From: an uncultured Tidjanibacter sp.
GTDB taxonomy: Bacteria > Bacteroidota > Bacteroidia > Bacteroidales > Rikenellaceae
Direction: 5' to 3'
DNA length: 64,000 bases
Assembly: GCA_944326085.1 (NCBI GenBank)
Contig: CALVCL010000003.1
Span: 180,676-244,675, forward strand
Part shown: one piece after another, positions 18,095-28,843 of the stretch
Numbering within the stretch: the stretch's first letter is position 1
How the letters are laid out: every line of letters starts with the position of its first letter
The notes under the pieces: model-generated
Seen by the model: only the letters and a program-made list of their open reading frames with translations
The model's database searches: none
What the model was told of the DNA's origin: nothing
Translations under genes and position numbers: made by a program

Positions 18095-18511
18095 ATGGAA
18101 CAGCTAAAAATAGACTCTCTGCAATCGCTACCCGAAGCAGCCGAAGCCATTATAGCCAACTCCGGAAGCAGCGGGGTGGTTGCCTTTTTTGGGGAGATGG
18201 GGGCAGGCAAGACAACTCTCATCCGTGAAATATGCGAACAACTCGGCGTATCTGATACCGTAACTAGTCCTACATTTGCCCTCGTCAACCACTACATGTC
18301 GGGAGACGGGTCTGACATTTACCATTTTGACTTCTACCGCATCGAAAAACTCGAAGAAGCCTACGACCTAGGTTATGACGAATATTTCGACAGCGGTGCT
18401 TTGTGCCTGGTAGAATGGCCAGAAAAAATAGAACAACTTCTTCCGCCAGAAACACTTAAAGTCAACATCAAGGTAACAGGACCTGAAAGCAGACTGATAA
18501 CCATACAATAA
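18095..18511 (+). CDS. tsaE: tRNA threonylcarbamoyladenosine biosynthesis ATPase TsaE
   Basis: TsaE is the ATPase partner of TsaB and TsaD in making the t6A modification at position 37 of ANN-decoding tRNAs. The 138-residue protein has Walker A GEMGAGKTT at residues 33-41. The SPTFALVNHY segment, the IYHFDFYR Walker-B-like region and the LCLVEWPEKIEQLLP block are all family signatures. The length is typical. It stands alone, with a terminator shortly after its stop. Confidence 0.95.
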   Translation: MEQLKIDSLQSLPEAAEAIIANSGSSGVVAFFGEMGAGKTTLIREICEQLGVSDTVTSPTFALVNHYMSGDGSDIYHFDFYRIEKLEEAYDLGYDEYFDSGALCLVEWPEKIEQLLPPETLKVNIKVTGPESRLITIQ

Positions 18512-18530
18512 ATAATACACATGCCACGAT

Positions 18531-18562
18531 AAAACGGTGAGACATGTCTCACCGTTTTTCTT
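18531..18562 (+). terminator. Terminator of tsaE
   Basis: A perfect 13-base-arm stem (18531-18543 with 18546-18558) centred on ACATGT, followed by TTTTTCTTTAT, ends the plus-strand tsaE transcript. Confidence 0.85.
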
Positions 18563-18568
18563 TATATA

Positions 18569-18600
18569 CAAAAGCGGCGGTACTTAATTCGCACCGCCGC
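18569..18600 (-). terminator. Terminator of gcvT
   Basis: GCGGCGG / CCGCCGC arms (18574-18580 with 18594-18600) form a stem followed on the minus strand by CTTTTTGTATATAAAG. It is 23 bases past the gcvT stop. Confidence 0.8.
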
Positions 18601-18622
18601 AATACCAAACATTAAGCAACCA

Positions 18623-19720
18623 TTATATAAATGGCAACTTAACCACTTCCGCCTTGAGCAACTTGCCACGAACGCAGATGTAAATCTGATTGCCTGCCTT
18701 TGAGAATTCGGGTTTAACATAACCCATACCAATACCCACCTTGAGACATGGCGACATGGTACCAGACGTTACAACACCAATCTTGTTACCTTCCGCATCT
18801 ACAATATCATAGCCATGACGCGGTATACCTCGGTCAATCATTTTAAAGCCCACAAGCTTGCGGGTAACGCCTTCGGCCTTCTGCTTCTCCATGAGAGGAC
18901 GATCAATGAAGTCTTTACCATCAACAAATTTGGTAATCCAGCCGAGACCTGCTTCAATAGGTGAAGTAGTGTCGTCAATATCGTTACCATAAAGGCAGAA
19001 ACCCTTCTCAAGACGTAGTGTATCACGTGCACCAAGGCCGATATTTTTCAACCCATACTCCTCACCTGCTTCCCAAAGAGCCTTCCAAAGCTTGTCGGCA
19101 TCCTCGTTGGCAATATATATTTCGCAACCTCCTGCTCCCGTATAACCGGTAGCAGACAAGATGGCATCCTTGATACCAGCAATCTCGGTCTTCACAAAAG
19201 TGTAATACACGAGATCCTCGATATGCTCCGGACACATTTTCTGCACAATTTTCATTGCGAGCGGACCCTGAACAGCGAGTTGGCAAATCTCATCGGACGC
19301 ATTGTATATCTCCTTCCCTGCAGTAAGGCCGAATTTTGCACCTTCCTCTACGATATGCTTATAATCCTTATCAATATTGGCAGCATTCACAACAAGAAGA
19401 TAGGTAACCTCGTCGATACGGTAAACCAAAAGGTCGTCAACGATACCGCCACGACCATTAGGCATGGTGGTATACTGTACTTTGCCATCGGTGAGGGCAG
19501 CCACGTTGTTGCTGGTGATCCTCTGAAGAAAATCCAGTGCCTTCGGACCCTTTATCCAAATTTCGCCCATGTGGCTGACATCGAATACGCCTGCTTTCTC
19601 ACGCACATTGATATGCTCCTCATTAATGCCTGTGAACTCGATAGGCATATTATAACCTGCAAATTCCGACATTTTCGCGCCATTGGCGATGTGATACTTT
19701 GTAAACGGAGTAGTTTTCAT
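18623..19720 (-). CDS. gcvT: Glycine cleavage system T protein (aminomethyltransferase)
   Basis: GcvT transfers the methylene group from the aminomethyl-lipoyl H protein to tetrahydrofolate, releasing ammonia. The 365-residue protein shows the family blocks: [21 protein letters not shown] near the start, [31 protein letters not shown] (with the catalytic Asp after GGIV), [15 protein letters not shown] and [18 protein letters not shown]. The length is standard. The other glycine cleavage genes are not in this window. The gene follows a GNAT-like gene by 32 bases and may share its transcript. Confidence 0.95.
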   Translation of the reverse strand: MKTTPFTKYHIANGAKMSEFAGYNMPIEFTGINEEHINVREKAGVFDVSHMGEIWIKGPKALDFLQRITSNNVAALTDGKVQYTTMPNGRGGIVDDLLVYRIDEVTYLLVVNAANIDKDYKHIVEEGAKFGLTAGKEIYNASDEICQLAVQGPLAMKIVQKMCPEHIEDLVYYTFVKTEIAGIKDAILSATGYTGAGGCEIYIANEDADKLWKALWEAGEEYGLKNIGLGARDTLRLEKGFCLYGNDIDDTTSPIEAGLGWITKFVDGKDFIDRPLMEKQKAEGVTRKLVGFKMIDRGIPRHGYDIVDAEGNKIGVVTSGTMSPCLKVGIGMGYVKPEFSKAGNQIYICVRGKLLKAEVVKLPFI

Positions 19721-19752
19721 TATCTATGTTTGTTAATGATTTCTGATGTCTT

Positions 19753-20955
19753 CTAATTACGTTTTGCATTCAAACGAGGACAGCGTTTGAATTCTTTTGT
19801 ACGGTCAAACAGATAGCGGTACGTAACATGAGTCTTATTACGGTGCGCGCACACATAATTCTCTACCATACGTATCATTACTGGGTTGAAATCCCCCATC
19901 CATGCCAATTCGAGGGTCTTGTAATGTACCTCGCCGCGAGCCACTGTCTGCTCGAACTCATGCATGATACCAGACTCTATACCACGGCCATGATATTCTG
20001 GCGCGACACCAAAAATGATTGCAAATACCCTGTCGGCCTTGTTGGTAAACTTGAGCATAGACCACAGACGTAGCTTGTTCACAAGGTTCAGTTTGCCGTG
20101 AAAACGTCCGATAACCCTATTAAGATCCGGAACCATGATGAAAAATCCTACCGGTTCGTCATTGAAATAAGCGAAATAAATAAGTTTCTCATCTATTATG
20201 GGCTTCATGGTTTTCATGAGACCCTGTGCAGCCTCACGTGTCATGGGGCGTACTCCAGGAAAATTGGCCCACGCCTTATTATATATCAGGCGGAAATCAT
20301 CGGCCACCTGCTCAAGATTGCGCTTGTCGATATGATCAAAGCGATAGCCAGGGGTCTCTTCCAACCTCCTGACTCTGTCATAAACGCTCTGGTTGAATTC
20401 GCCAACACGGATATTACGCTGATATGTGTACTGATTGAAGTAATTCTGAAATCCGTAATTTTCAAACAATTCCTTATAATAAGGAGGGTTGTACGGATTG
20501 GCATACAGAGGCTGCAACTCAAAACCCTGCACAAGACATCCCCACCATTCGTCACGGTTACCGAAATTTATGGGGCCGTCCATGGCTTCCATGCCTTTGC
20601 TTTTCAACCAATCACGTGCAGCATCGAACAGAATATTGGCCACCTCCTGCGAATTAATGCACTCGAAAAATCCGCAACCGCCGGTCGGCTGTTCTTCCTC
20701 GGCAGCCTGTTCGGTATTGTAGAATGCGGCAATACGTCCTACCACACTGCCATTTTCGTCACGCACAATCCAGCGTATGGCCTCCCCCCCCTCAAACATC
20801 CTGTTGCGAGAAGGATCGAATATCGCTTTTATATCATTGTCGAGAGGCTGCACCCAATTTCGGTTCCCTTTATAGAACTGCTTCGCCATAGAAAGGAATT
20901 CCTTTCCCTGTTTTTTTGTAACAACCTCTTCCAAAATATATTTTCCCATATACAT
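19753..20955 (-). CDS. GNAT-fold acetyltransferase-like protein
   Basis: About 400 residues from the ATG at 20955. The first part (about 1-200) holds GEAIRWIVRDENGSVVGRIAAF, a GNAT strand pattern, and a second GNAT-like half (about 210-380) ends VAPEYHGRGIESGIMHEF, resembling the acetyl-CoA-binding Q/RxxGxG/A motif. It is a paralogue of the gene at 36211-37344: both share a start like KRFTKFKIRLYKD / KEFLSMAKQFYKG, then a PL-D-- motif. Substrate unknown. An exact -7 box lies inside the first codons of the longest frame (TATATTTG, 20978-20971), so I reject the TTG/ATG starts above it. An ATG at 20949 is equally plausible. Confidence 0.75.
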   Translation of the reverse strand: MYMGKYILEEVVTKKQGKEFLSMAKQFYKGNRNWVQPLDNDIKAIFDPSRNRMFEGGEAIRWIVRDENGSVVGRIAAFYNTEQAAEEEQPTGGCGFFECINSQEVANILFDAARDWLKSKGMEAMDGPINFGNRDEWWGCLVQGFELQPLYANPYNPPYYKELFENYGFQNYFNQYTYQRNIRVGEFNQSVYDRVRRLEETPGYRFDHIDKRNLEQVADDFRLIYNKAWANFPGVRPMTREAAQGLMKTMKPIIDEKLIYFAYFNDEPVGFFIMVPDLNRVIGRFHGKLNLVNKLRLWSMLKFTNKADRVFAIIFGVAPEYHGRGIESGIMHEFEQTVARGEVHYKTLELAWMGDFNPVMIRMVENYVCAHRNKTHVTYRYLFDRTKEFKRCPRLNAKRN

Positions 20956-20970
20956 TTTCGTTTTGGCTTT

Positions 20971-20978
20971 CAAATATA
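20971..20978 (-). promoter_or_regulatory. -7 box of the GNAT-like gene
   Basis: TATATTTG on the minus strand is an exact TAnnTTTG match, 15 bases before the ATG at 20955. Transcription would start about 9 bases ahead of the start codon. No TTTG is found at 19 bases upstream. Confidence 0.45.
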
Positions 20979-21208
20979 GTAAGAAACTTTCACAAATCAC
21001 GCTGTCGCTCCAAAATACAACAACACCAAAAGCGTTTCATACAATCTAACAAAGCGGGCAAATACACTTGCAACATCACCATTATTAATCCTATTAATAA
21101 ATATCAAAAAATTAGTCCATTTCCACACGATATGCAACGTACATTTAGTCTAATACCGAAACACATAATCTGCCCGTAGATTGTTTGTAAATTATTTTTT
21201 ACTGACAG

Positions 21209-21240
21209 TTTACAATCTATAATAAAAATGCCTATATTTG
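21209..21240 (+). promoter_or_regulatory. Promoter of gdhA
   Basis: TTTA (21209-21212), 20 bases, then an exact TATATTTG -7 box (21233-21240). The predicted start is near 21247, giving an unusually long leader of about 125 bases. Confidence 0.6.
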
Positions 21241-21246
21241 GGCAAA

Positions 21247-21371
21247 ATTAAAAGCCCGACACAAGGATAGGACGGGAAATGCCCCGTCACGTTCGAAGGC
21301 CGGACAGAAAATTTTTGGAGTGTATTTAAAACAACACTTTTAACTACAATCAAAACTAATAACTTTCAATC
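21247..21371 (+). promoter_or_regulatory. Structured 5' leader of gdhA (possible riboswitch or attenuator)
   Basis: The leader contains a compact, GC-rich element (21254-21300) in otherwise AT-rich DNA. A closing stem pairs GCCCGA (21254-21259) with TCG (21293-21295) and GGC (21298-21300) around an AA bulge. Inside it, GACGGG (21271-21276) pairs with CCCGTC (21283-21288). The CCCG at 21255-21258 could instead pair with the CGGG at 21273-21276, which would exclude both stems. The rest, to the ATG, is A-rich and unstructured. I cannot match it to a named RNA family from memory. Confidence 0.4.
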
Positions 21372-22712
21372 ATGAATGTTCAGAATTTGATGGCAGATCT
21401 CGAACGTCGCCACCCGGGCGAAAGCGAATATCTGCAGGCAGTACGCGAAGTCCTCGAATCCATCGAAGAGGTTTACAACCAGCACCCTGAATTCGAAAAG
21501 GCAAAGATTATCGAACGTCTCGTTGAGCCGGATCGTATCTTTACTTTCCGTGTAACCTGGGTAGATGACAAGGGCGAAGTACAGACTAACCTTGGCTACC
21601 GCGTTCAGTTCAACAGCGCTATTGGCCCGTACAAGGGTGGTCTTCGTTTCCACAAGGCTGTTAACCCCTCGATGCTGAAATTCCTCGGCTTCGAGCAGAC
21701 TTTCAAGAACGCCCTCACTACTCTCCCGATGGGTGGTGCAAAGGGTGGTTCCGACTTCGACCCGGTAGGCAAGTCCGACGCTGAAATCATGCGTTTCTGC
21801 CAGGCATTTATGCTTGAACTGTGGCGCAACATCGGTGTTGACACCGACGTTCCCGCAGGTGACGTAGGCGTTGGTGGCCGTGAAATCGGCTTCCTCAACG
21901 GTATGTACCAGAAGCTCGCTCGTCAGTACCACACTGGCGTATTGACTGGTAAGGGCATGACTTGGGGCGGTTCTATCCTCCGTCCTGAAGCTACCGGTTA
22001 CGGCGCTCTCTACTTCGTTCAGCACATGCTTCACCTCGCCGGCAAAGACATCAAGGGTGCTACCATCGCTCTCTCCGGCTTCGGTAACGTTGCATGGGGT
22101 GCTGCCAAGAAAGCTACCGAACTCGGTGCTAAGGTTATCGCCATTTCGGGTCCTGACGGTGTTATCTACAACCCGAACGGTATGACCGACGAGAAAATCG
22201 ACTACATGCTCGAACTTCGCGCTTCAAACCGCAACATTGTTGCTCCGTTCGCCGAAAAGTTCAAAGACGCTACTTTCACTCCTGGCAAGAAGGCATGGAG
22301 CATCAAGTGCGATATCGCTCTTCCGTGCGCATTCCAGAACGAGTTGAATGGTGACGATGCTGCAGAACTCCTCAAGAACGGTACTTGGTGCTGCGCCGAG
22401 GTATCGAACATGGGCTGTACTCCGGAAGCTATCCACGCATTCCAGAAAGCAGGTATTCTCTTCGCTCCTGGTAAGGCTGTAAACGCTGGTGGTGTTGCTA
22501 CCTCGGGTCTCGAAATGACTCAGAACTGCATGCACCTCTCTTGGTCTGGCAAGGAAGTGGACGAAAGGCTTCACACCATCATGGCCAGCATCCATGAGGC
22601 TTGCGTTGAATATGGTAAGCAGGCTGACGGCTACATCAACTACGTTAAAGGTGCTAACATTGCCGGTTTCATGAAGGTTGCTCAGGCAATGCTCGAACAG
22701 GGTATTATCTAA
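21372..22712 (+). CDS. gdhA: NADP-type glutamate dehydrogenase
   Basis: A 446-residue hexameric-class glutamate dehydrogenase that interconverts 2-oxoglutarate plus ammonia and glutamate, the main ammonia-assimilating step in many Bacteroidales. The substrate region GPYKGGLRFH, the catalytic lysine K124 in PMGGAKGGSDFDP and D164 in PAGDVGVGGREIGF are present. So is the dinucleotide-binding turn LSGFGNVAWGAA (about 235-245). The length and the N-terminal FEKAKIIERLVEPDRIFTFR block fit the small NADP(H) enzymes. Codon use is strongly biased (GGT, GCT, AAC, CGT, CTC) compared with neighbours, which indicates very high expression. It has its own promoter, leader and terminator. Confidence 0.97.
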   Translation: MNVQNLMADLERRHPGESEYLQAVREVLESIEEVYNQHPEFEKAKIIERLVEPDRIFTFRVTWVDDKGEVQTNLGYRVQFNSAIGPYKGGLRFHKAVNPSMLKFLGFEQTFKNALTTLPMGGAKGGSDFDPVGKSDAEIMRFCQAFMLELWRNIGVDTDVPAGDVGVGGREIGFLNGMYQKLARQYHTGVLTGKGMTWGGSILRPEATGYGALYFVQHMLHLAGKDIKGATIALSGFGNVAWGAAKKATELGAKVIAISGPDGVIYNPNGMTDEKIDYMLELRASNRNIVAPFAEKFKDATFTPGKKAWSIKCDIALPCAFQNELNGDDAAELLKNGTWCCAEVSNMGCTPEAIHAFQKAGILFAPGKAVNAGGVATSGLEMTQNCMHLSWSGKEVDERLHTIMASIHEACVEYGKQADGYINYVKGANIAGFMKVAQAMLEQGII

Positions 22713-22729
22713 TTATTACCTTGCACAAC

Positions 22730-22761
22730 AAAATAGGGAAGACCATGGTCTTCCCTATTTT
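22730..22761 (+). terminator. Terminator of gdhA
   Basis: A perfect 15-base-arm palindrome (22730-22744 with 22747-22761) ends in TTTTG, 18 bases after the gdhA stop. It is symmetrical and may work on both strands. Confidence 0.85.
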
Positions 22762-22892
22762 GTTATCATAGAGCATGTCGTCCATACAGACACTTTAAGG
22801 CAATCGAGATTAAGACTACATTACACAGTAGTCATCATAAGAACGGCGTCTGCATAGCAGTAGATTCTACAACATACGTAAAGTCATAGCAT

Positions 22893-22926
22893 AAAAAATC
22901 CAGCATCACGGCATGAAGCTGGATTT
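22893..22926 (-). terminator. Terminator of mgsA
   Basis: AAATCCAGC (22896-22904) pairs with GCTGGATTT (22918-22926). On the minus strand six Ts follow. It lies 23 bases past the mgsA stop. Positions 22762-22892 show nothing else I can name. Confidence 0.8.
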
Positions 22927-22948
22927 CCTATACAATCAAACAACGTAG

Positions 22949-23416
22949 TTACTTCTTCAAAGTACGTTCCACATAACTTTTGTACTCCTTCACGGCAGGC
23001 TCATAGTCACCATCAAACAGTGGTGATGATATTATGAAATCAGCCGAAGAACGGTTGATGGCCGTAGGTACATTATAAAGTGTAGCCAAACGAAGCAATG
23101 CCTTTACATCCACATCGTGCGGTTGTGCCTCCATAGGATCCCAGAAAAATATCAACGCATCTACCCTTTTCTCTGCTATCATGGCCCCCAACTGCTGGTC
23201 ACCGCCAAGAGGCCCAGACTTGAGCAATCTAATATCGAGACGATATCTGTCCTGTCCATTTCTGCCTTCAAGTACATCAGCAACCATCTTGCCGGTTGTA
23301 CCTGTACATACAAGATTGTGACAAAGTAATGCTTCCCTGTTCCAGTCGGCCCATTCAACCAAATCGGGCTTCATATTGTCATGAGCCACAAGCGCGATAG
23401 TTTTCTTTCTTTTCAT
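22949..23416 (-). CDS. mgsA: Methylglyoxal synthase
   Basis: MgsA converts dihydroxyacetone phosphate to methylglyoxal and phosphate, a bypass that relieves sugar-phosphate build-up. The 155-residue protein has the IALVAHDNMK start (H12 binds phosphate), LVCTGTTGKMV (phosphate loop), the catalytic Asp in LLKSGPLGGDQQLGAMI, FFWDPMEAQPHDVDVKALLRL with the second histidine, and the NRSSADFI block. All are diagnostic. The length matches. The gene stands alone between gdhA and valS. Confidence 0.96.
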   Translation of the reverse strand: MKRKKTIALVAHDNMKPDLVEWADWNREALLCHNLVCTGTTGKMVADVLEGRNGQDRYRLDIRLLKSGPLGGDQQLGAMIAEKRVDALIFFWDPMEAQPHDVDVKALLRLATLYNVPTAINRSSADFIISSPLFDGDYEPAVKEYKSYVERTLKK

Positions 23417-23500
23417 ACAATACTATTTTTAGCATCATTACTTTTAGTCACACAAGTCAAAAAAGGACGGCGTGAGATAAAATTACTTCAACATCCTATT

Positions 23501-26122
23501 CTATTTCAATGCAGCAATACGCTCACGTATGGCCTTAATTTTAGCCTCGGCATCGTTTCTCTTTGCGTATTCGGTTTCAACCACCTTCTGCGGAGCATTG
23601 GCCACAAAACGCTCATTCGAAAGTTTTTTCATAACCGATGCAAGAAATCCTTCCAGATAAGTCAGTTCATCATTCAACTTGCGCAGTTCTGTTTCCACGT
23701 CAACCATACCTTCAAGCGGCACGAAATACTCTGTTGTCTTAACAATGAACGATGGTGCAGCAGGATCCTTCTCCGATACGCACTCAACTTCGGAAAGGTT
23801 GGCCATCTTGACCAACACAGGATTATAAACTTCACAGAAATTCTCGTCGCAGATAACCTTCAACTTCAACTGTTCTTTGTTAGGTATATTCTTCTGTTGA
23901 CGAATGTTACGTATTGCGGTAACTGTTTCCTTCACAAGTTCGAAACGAGCCAATAGATTCTCATCATAGCTACCGCCTACAGGCATATCGCTTATCGTGA
24001 TACTTTCATCATCGGCACGTTCCTTAAGACCATGCCATAACTCCTCTGTAACAAACGGCATGAACGGATGAAGCATTTTCAACAACTTGTCAAAAAACAT
24101 CTTGGTCTGCGCAAGCGTCTTGCCGTCAATAGGTGAACCATAAGCTGGCTTCACCATTTCGAGATACCATCCGGAGAACTCATCCCAAAACAGTTTGTAT
24201 ATTGTCATCAGAGCGTCTGAAATACGGTACGATGCGAAATCGGCATCAACCTGGACCAATGTACGGTCGAGAAGGTTACCGAACCATTCAACCGCGAGGC
24301 GACTGCTCTCCTCCTGCTCCTTGTTCTCATCTATATTCCACGAATTAACGAGACGGAATGCATTCCATATCTTATTGCCGAAATTACGACCCTGCTCGCA
24401 CATAGCCTCATCGAACATGATGTCATTACCGGCTGCGGAGCACAGCAACATGGCAACCCTCACGCCATCGGCACCGTAACGGTCAATAAGGTCAAGAGGA
24501 TCGGGAGAGTTTCCAAGCGACTTGCTCATCTTGCGGCCAAGCTTATCGCGAACGATACCGGTAAAATAAACACTGCGGAACGGCTTCTCGTGCATGTATT
24601 CACAACCGGCCATTATCATACGCGCAACCCAGAAAAATATGATGTCCGGTGCGGTAACCAGGTCATTAGTTGGGTAATAGTATTTTATCTCCGGATTACC
24701 TGGATTCATGATACCGTCGAAAAGCGATATCGGCCACAGCCACGAGCTGAACCATGTATCAAGCACATCTTCATCCTGACGCAGGTCGGACAACTGCAAC
24801 CCTTCGCCACCTTTCTTGCGTGCCAGTTCCAGAGCTTCATCGACAGTCTCGGCAACCACATATCCGCCTTCTGGCAAATACCATGCAGGGATACGGTGTC
24901 CCCACCACAACTGACGCGAGATGCACCAGTCTTTGATATTTTCCATCCAGTGACGGTAAGTATTCTTGAACTTGGCTGGCACGAACTTTATGTCGTCATT
25001 CATCACAGCATCAAGTGCCGGACCTGCCAACTCGCCCATCTTCAGAAACCATTGCATGGAAAGTTTCGGTTCAATGGGTACATGGGTACGTTCGGAAAAA
25101 CCTACATTATTAGTGTAAGCCTCAGTACGGTCAAGCAATCCAGCCTCAGCGAGGTCTTGTTCTATCTGTTTACGTACAGCAAAACGATCCATGCCTTCAT
25201 ACATGCCGACCTTGCCGTTAATCGTACCGTCAGGGTTGAATATGTCTATGACTTCAAGGTTATACTTTTCACCTATCATATAGTCATTCACATCGTGAGC
25301 AGGCGTAACCTTCAGCACACCCGTACCGAACTCCATATCGACATACTCGTCGGCAATCACAGGAATTGTCCTGCCTACAAGAGGCACCCTGACCGCATGG
25401 CCAACAACATGTTTGTAACGCGGGTCGTTGGGATTGACACACAGAGCCACATCACCGAGTATGGTTTCCGGTCTCGTCGTTGCAACAACAAGATAACCAT
25501 CTCCTTCTATAAGATTATATCGCAAATAATAAAGTTTGCTGTGTGTTTCACGGAACACAACCTCCTCATCGGACAAGGCCGTTTGGGCAGCCGGATCCCA
25601 ATTGACCATTCGTACGCCACGATATATGAGCCCTTTATTATAAAGGTCGACAAATACACGTATCACACTGGCAGAACGTATTTCGTCCATGGTGAACGCA
25701 GTACGGTCCCAGTCGCACGATGCACCAAGCCTCCGCAACTGCTTCAGGATTATCCCTCCATGCTCTTCTTTCCACTGCCACGCATGCTTTAGGAATTCTT
25801 CACGAGTAAGCGATGACTTTTCTATACCCTGTTCCTTGAGTTTTGCCACAACCTTTGCCTCAGTTGCAATCGATGCATGGTCGGTACCAGGCACCCAACA
25901 TGCATTCATGCCGCTCATACGGGCTCGACGCACCATCACATCCTGCAGGGTATTGTTCAACATATGGCCCATGTGGAGCATTCCGGTCACATTGGGCGGA
26001 GGTATCACTACAGTATATGCAGGACGGCTGTCGGGCTCCGAATGAAAATATCCACCAGAAATCCAGTAGTCATACCACTTACCCTCTATATCTCCCGGAA
26101 CGTATTTGTCTGCTATTTTCAT
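23501..26122 (-). CDS. valS: Valyl-tRNA synthetase
   Basis: An 873-residue class I synthetase that charges tRNA-Val. The HIGH motif reads HMGH (residues 50-53) in [13 protein letters not shown], and KMSKS lies at 531-535 ([14 protein letters not shown]). The editing domain (about 195-345) contains [10 protein letters not shown] and [17 protein letters not shown]-terminal coiled coil (about 810-873, [14 protein letters not shown] onward) is the tRNA-arm region typical of ValS and absent from IleS. A TATTTTTG -7 box (26165-26158) lies 36 bases upstream. It is divergent from lon across about 156 bases. Confidence 0.97.
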   Translation of the reverse strand: MKIADKYVPGDIEGKWYDYWISGGYFHSEPDSRPAYTVVIPPPNVTGMLHMGHMLNNTLQDVMVRRARMSGMNACWVPGTDHASIATEAKVVAKLKEQGIEKSSLTREEFLKHAWQWKEEHGGIILKQLRRLGASCDWDRTAFTMDEIRSASVIRVFVDLYNKGLIYRGVRMVNWDPAAQTALSDEEVVFRETHSKLYYLRYNLIEGDGYLVVATTRPETILGDVALCVNPNDPRYKHVVGHAVRVPLVGRTIPVIADEYVDMEFGTGVLKVTPAHDVNDYMIGEKYNLEVIDIFNPDGTINGKVGMYEGMDRFAVRKQIEQDLAEAGLLDRTEAYTNNVGFSERTHVPIEPKLSMQWFLKMGELAGPALDAVMNDDIKFVPAKFKNTYRHWMENIKDWCISRQLWWGHRIPAWYLPEGGYVVAETVDEALELARKKGGEGLQLSDLRQDEDVLDTWFSSWLWPISLFDGIMNPGNPEIKYYYPTNDLVTAPDIIFFWVARMIMAGCEYMHEKPFRSVYFTGIVRDKLGRKMSKSLGNSPDPLDLIDRYGADGVRVAMLLCSAAGNDIMFDEAMCEQGRNFGNKIWNAFRLVNSWNIDENKEQEESSRLAVEWFGNLLDRTLVQVDADFASYRISDALMTIYKLFWDEFSGWYLEMVKPAYGSPIDGKTLAQTKMFFDKLLKMLHPFMPFVTEELWHGLKERADDESITISDMPVGGSYDENLLARFELVKETVTAIRNIRQQKNIPNKEQLKLKVICDENFCEVYNPVLVKMANLSEVECVSEKDPAAPSFIVKTTEYFVPLEGMVDVETELRKLNDELTYLEGFLASVMKKLSNERFVANAPQKVVETEYAKRNDAEAKIKAIRERIAALK

Positions 26123-26157
26123 AAATCAATCGAGTTTTCTTATTACCGTATGAGTTG

Positions 26158-26251
26158 CAAAAATAATGATTTTACACCACACATACACTCCACATTGTTA
26201 ATAGTTTTCCATATACATATAACATTTACAGCTGTGAATTCGTTATCTTTG
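26158..26251. promoter_or_regulatory. Divergent promoters of valS and lon
   Basis: Two exact -7 boxes face apart: TATTTTTG on the minus strand (26165-26158) for valS and TATCTTTG on the plus strand (26244-26251) for lon. Neither has a good TTTG at the expected distance. Confidence 0.5.
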
Positions 26252-26278
26252 TGCCCAAATCCAAAGGAGATTTTAAAA

Positions 26279-28711
26279 ATGAACAAAAAGAAACAAATAG
26301 AAATAGATATTTTATCGGACATCTCTGACATACAGGAAGGCCGCAGTCAGGTCATCCCAATTGTCGGCGACGGTGAAGATGAACCAACTGAAAACTACTC
26401 CATACCTGAATCGCTTCCCATTCTGTCGCTGCGCAGTTCTGTACTGTTTCCCGGCTCCATCACTCCCATAACAGTTGGAAGAGAGAAGTCCATGAAACTT
26501 ATCCACGATGTGGAGGCCGGAAGCGGTATTCTCGGCGCCGTACTCCAGAAGGAGTCCGACGTGGAGCAGCCTGCACCGGACGACATGTACCGCATAGGTA
26601 CCGCTGCACGCATTCTGAAAACACTCGACATGCCCAACGGCAACCTAACGGTCATTCTCCATGGCCTGGAAAAAATAGAAATCAACGAATTCCTGTCTTC
26701 GGAACCTTATCTTACCGCAACTGTGGTTCCACTCAAGGATTCCTCACCTGCTCCAAACAACGTGGAATTCGAGGCACTCGTGGAGTCAATAAAGGATGTT
26801 GCGCTCAACATCATAAATGTATCGCCCAACATTCCCAAAGAGGCATCGTTCGCAATCAAGAATATTGACAGCAAGCGCGGCCTTATCAACTTCATATGCT
26901 CAAACCTTGACTTCGACGATGCCGACCGGCAACGTCTGCTCGAAGCTCCAGGGCTAATGACTCGTGCCCGCAGGCTGCTCGAAATACTTGTGCGCGAACA
27001 GCAACTCGTAGAACTCAAGAACAAAATACAGAACAAGGTAAAGCAGGACATAGACCAGCAGCAAAAGGAATACTACCTTCAGCAGCAGATAAGGACCATT
27101 CAGGAAGAACTCGGCGGAAATGACGACGAGGCTGAAATAGCCCAGATGCGCGAACAGGCCAAGACGAAGAAATGGAACAAAGAGGTTGGGGACATGTTCA
27201 ACAAAGAGCTCAACAAGCTCGAAAGGCTCAACCCCGCAGTGGCAGAATATTCAGTGCAGATGAACTACCTGCAATTGCTTCTCGAACTGCCGTGGGGTGA
27301 ATATACACAGGACAATCTCGACCTGAAGCATGCCCGCGAAAAACTCGACCACGACCACTTCGGGCTTGACGAAGTTAAAGAAAGACTGCTCGAGCACCTT
27401 GCAGTAATAAAGCTGAAAGGCGACCTCAAGTCTCCTATTATCTGTCTTTACGGCCCTCCCGGAGTTGGCAAAACATCGCTGGGCAAGTCCGTTGCCAACG
27501 CACTCGGCCGTAAATTCGGCCGCATATCACTCGGCGGATTGCACGACGAGTCAGAAATACGCGGTCACAGGCGTACATACATAGGCGCAATGCCTGGCCG
27601 TATCATACAGACAATCAAAAGATGCGGTTCGTCCAACCCTGTCATCATTCTTGACGAAGTGGACAAGATAGGCGGCATGAGCAATCACGGCGACCCGTCA
27701 TCGGCCTTACTCGAGGTACTCGACCCTGAACAGAACACCACGTTCCACGACAACTACCTCGATACGGAATACGACCTGTCACATACGCTGTTTATCGCAA
27801 CGGCCAACAACATACAAAACGTACATCCGGCCTTGCGCGACCGTATGGAGATGATAAACATCGCCGGCTACCTTCTTGAAGAAAAAATCGAAATCGGCAT
27901 GCGCCATCTGCTCCCAAAGCAACGTGAAGCGCACGGCATTCCAGATGATGCCCTACTGATAAGCAAGGAGACAATGGAGAAAATCATCACTGACTACACC
28001 CGCGAAGCAGGTGTGCGCGGACTGGATAAGATGCTTGCCAAGATAGCACGGCACCGTGCCAAGGATATAGGTTTCGAGTTGAAATACTCGCCCGAAATCA
28101 AAGCCGAAGATTTGGAGAAAATACTCGGCATGCCCAAATTCCGCAATGACAAATACGAAGTTAGCGGCATAACAGGCGTAGTAACAGGCCTCGCATGGAC
28201 CGAGGTGGGAGGTGATATTCTGTACATAGAATCCATACTCAGCCCCGGCAGTGGGAAATTGAGTCTTACAGGAAACCTTGGCGATGTGATGAAAGAGTCG
28301 GCTACCATAGCACTCGAATGGGTCAAAGCCCACTACGAGGAACTTGGTATAGACAAGACAAAATTCGAAAACTTCGACATCAACATACACGTTCCAGAAG
28401 GAGCAATACCAAAGGACGGCCCCAGCGCAGGTATCACAATGGTGACATCACTCGTGTCGACATTTACCGGACGCAAAGTCAAAGACCGTATCGCCATGAC
28501 CGGCGAAACCACACTCCGCGGGAGAGTAATGCCAGTGGGTGGCATCAAGGAAAAAATTCTTGCTGCAAAACGTGCGGGAATATCTGATATCATCCTCAGC
28601 GAAGACAATGCACAGGATATTGCTGAAATTAAGGAAGATTACGTCAAAGGACTCACATTCCACTATGTGCGTACCAATGACGAAGTGCTCAAGATAGCTC
28701 TTAACGAATAG
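26279..28711 (+). CDS. lon: ATP-dependent protease Lon
   Basis: Lon degrades misfolded and regulatory proteins in the cytoplasm. From the ATG at 26279 it has 810 residues: an N-terminal LAN domain ([15 protein letters not shown] from about residue 46), a coiled-coil linker (about 240-300), AAA+ Walker A GPPGVGKT (392-399), Walker [10 protein letters not shown], and a peptidase domain with the Ser-Lys dyad S716 (PKDGPSAG) and K759 (GGIKEKIL), 43 residues apart as in E. coli. The frame is open 134 codons further upstream, across valS and the promoter, which is spurious. A TATCTTTG -7 box lies 27 bases before this ATG. A terminator follows. Confidence 0.97.
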   Translation: MNKKKQIEIDILSDISDIQEGRSQVIPIVGDGEDEPTENYSIPESLPILSLRSSVLFPGSITPITVGREKSMKLIHDVEAGSGILGAVLQKESDVEQPAPDDMYRIGTAARILKTLDMPNGNLTVILHGLEKIEINEFLSSEPYLTATVVPLKDSSPAPNNVEFEALVESIKDVALNIINVSPNIPKEASFAIKNIDSKRGLINFICSNLDFDDADRQRLLEAPGLMTRARRLLEILVREQQLVELKNKIQNKVKQDIDQQQKEYYLQQQIRTIQEELGGNDDEAEIAQMREQAKTKKWNKEVGDMFNKELNKLERLNPAVAEYSVQMNYLQLLLELPWGEYTQDNLDLKHAREKLDHDHFGLDEVKERLLEHLAVIKLKGDLKSPIICLYGPPGVGKTSLGKSVANALGRKFGRISLGGLHDESEIRGHRRTYIGAMPGRIIQTIKRCGSSNPVIILDEVDKIGGMSNHGDPSSALLEVLDPEQNTTFHDNYLDTEYDLSHTLFIATANNIQNVHPALRDRMEMINIAGYLLEEKIEIGMRHLLPKQREAHGIPDDALLISKETMEKIITDYTREAGVRGLDKMLAKIARHRAKDIGFELKYSPEIKAEDLEKILGMPKFRNDKYEVSGITGVVTGLAWTEVGGDILYIESILSPGSGKLSLTGNLGDVMKESATIALEWVKAHYEELGIDKTKFENFDINIHVPEGAIPKDGPSAGITMVTSLVSTFTGRKVKDRIAMTGETTLRGRVMPVGGIKEKILAAKRAGISDIILSEDNAQDIAEIKEDYVKGLTFHYVRTNDEVLKIALNE

Positions 28712-28732
28712 CTACACAACATCTTTTCATAC

Positions 28733-28772
28733 ACAACGGAGGCGGACATATTAATGTTCGCCTCCGTTGTTA
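28733..28772 (+). terminator. Terminator of lon
   Basis: A 16-base-arm stem (28733-28748 with 28755-28770, one G-U pair) ends in GTTGTTATT, 21 bases after the lon stop. Confidence 0.8.
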
Positions 28773-28843
28773 TTACAAAATATAGTTTTAAATGCAAATA
28801 TCACAAAAACAGAGGGACAATATTAGCCCCTCTGTCAGTTCTG

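Noticed and set aside
21254..21300. Identification of the gdhA leader as a glutamine (glnA-type) riboswitch
   Set aside because: It shares short pieces such as GGACGG and CGAAGG with that family, but the order and stems do not match what I remember, so I leave it unnamed.
25877..26278. The lon frame open upstream of the ATG at 26279
   Set aside because: The extension crosses the antisense 5' end of valS and both promoters; Lon homologues start near [10 protein letters not shown].
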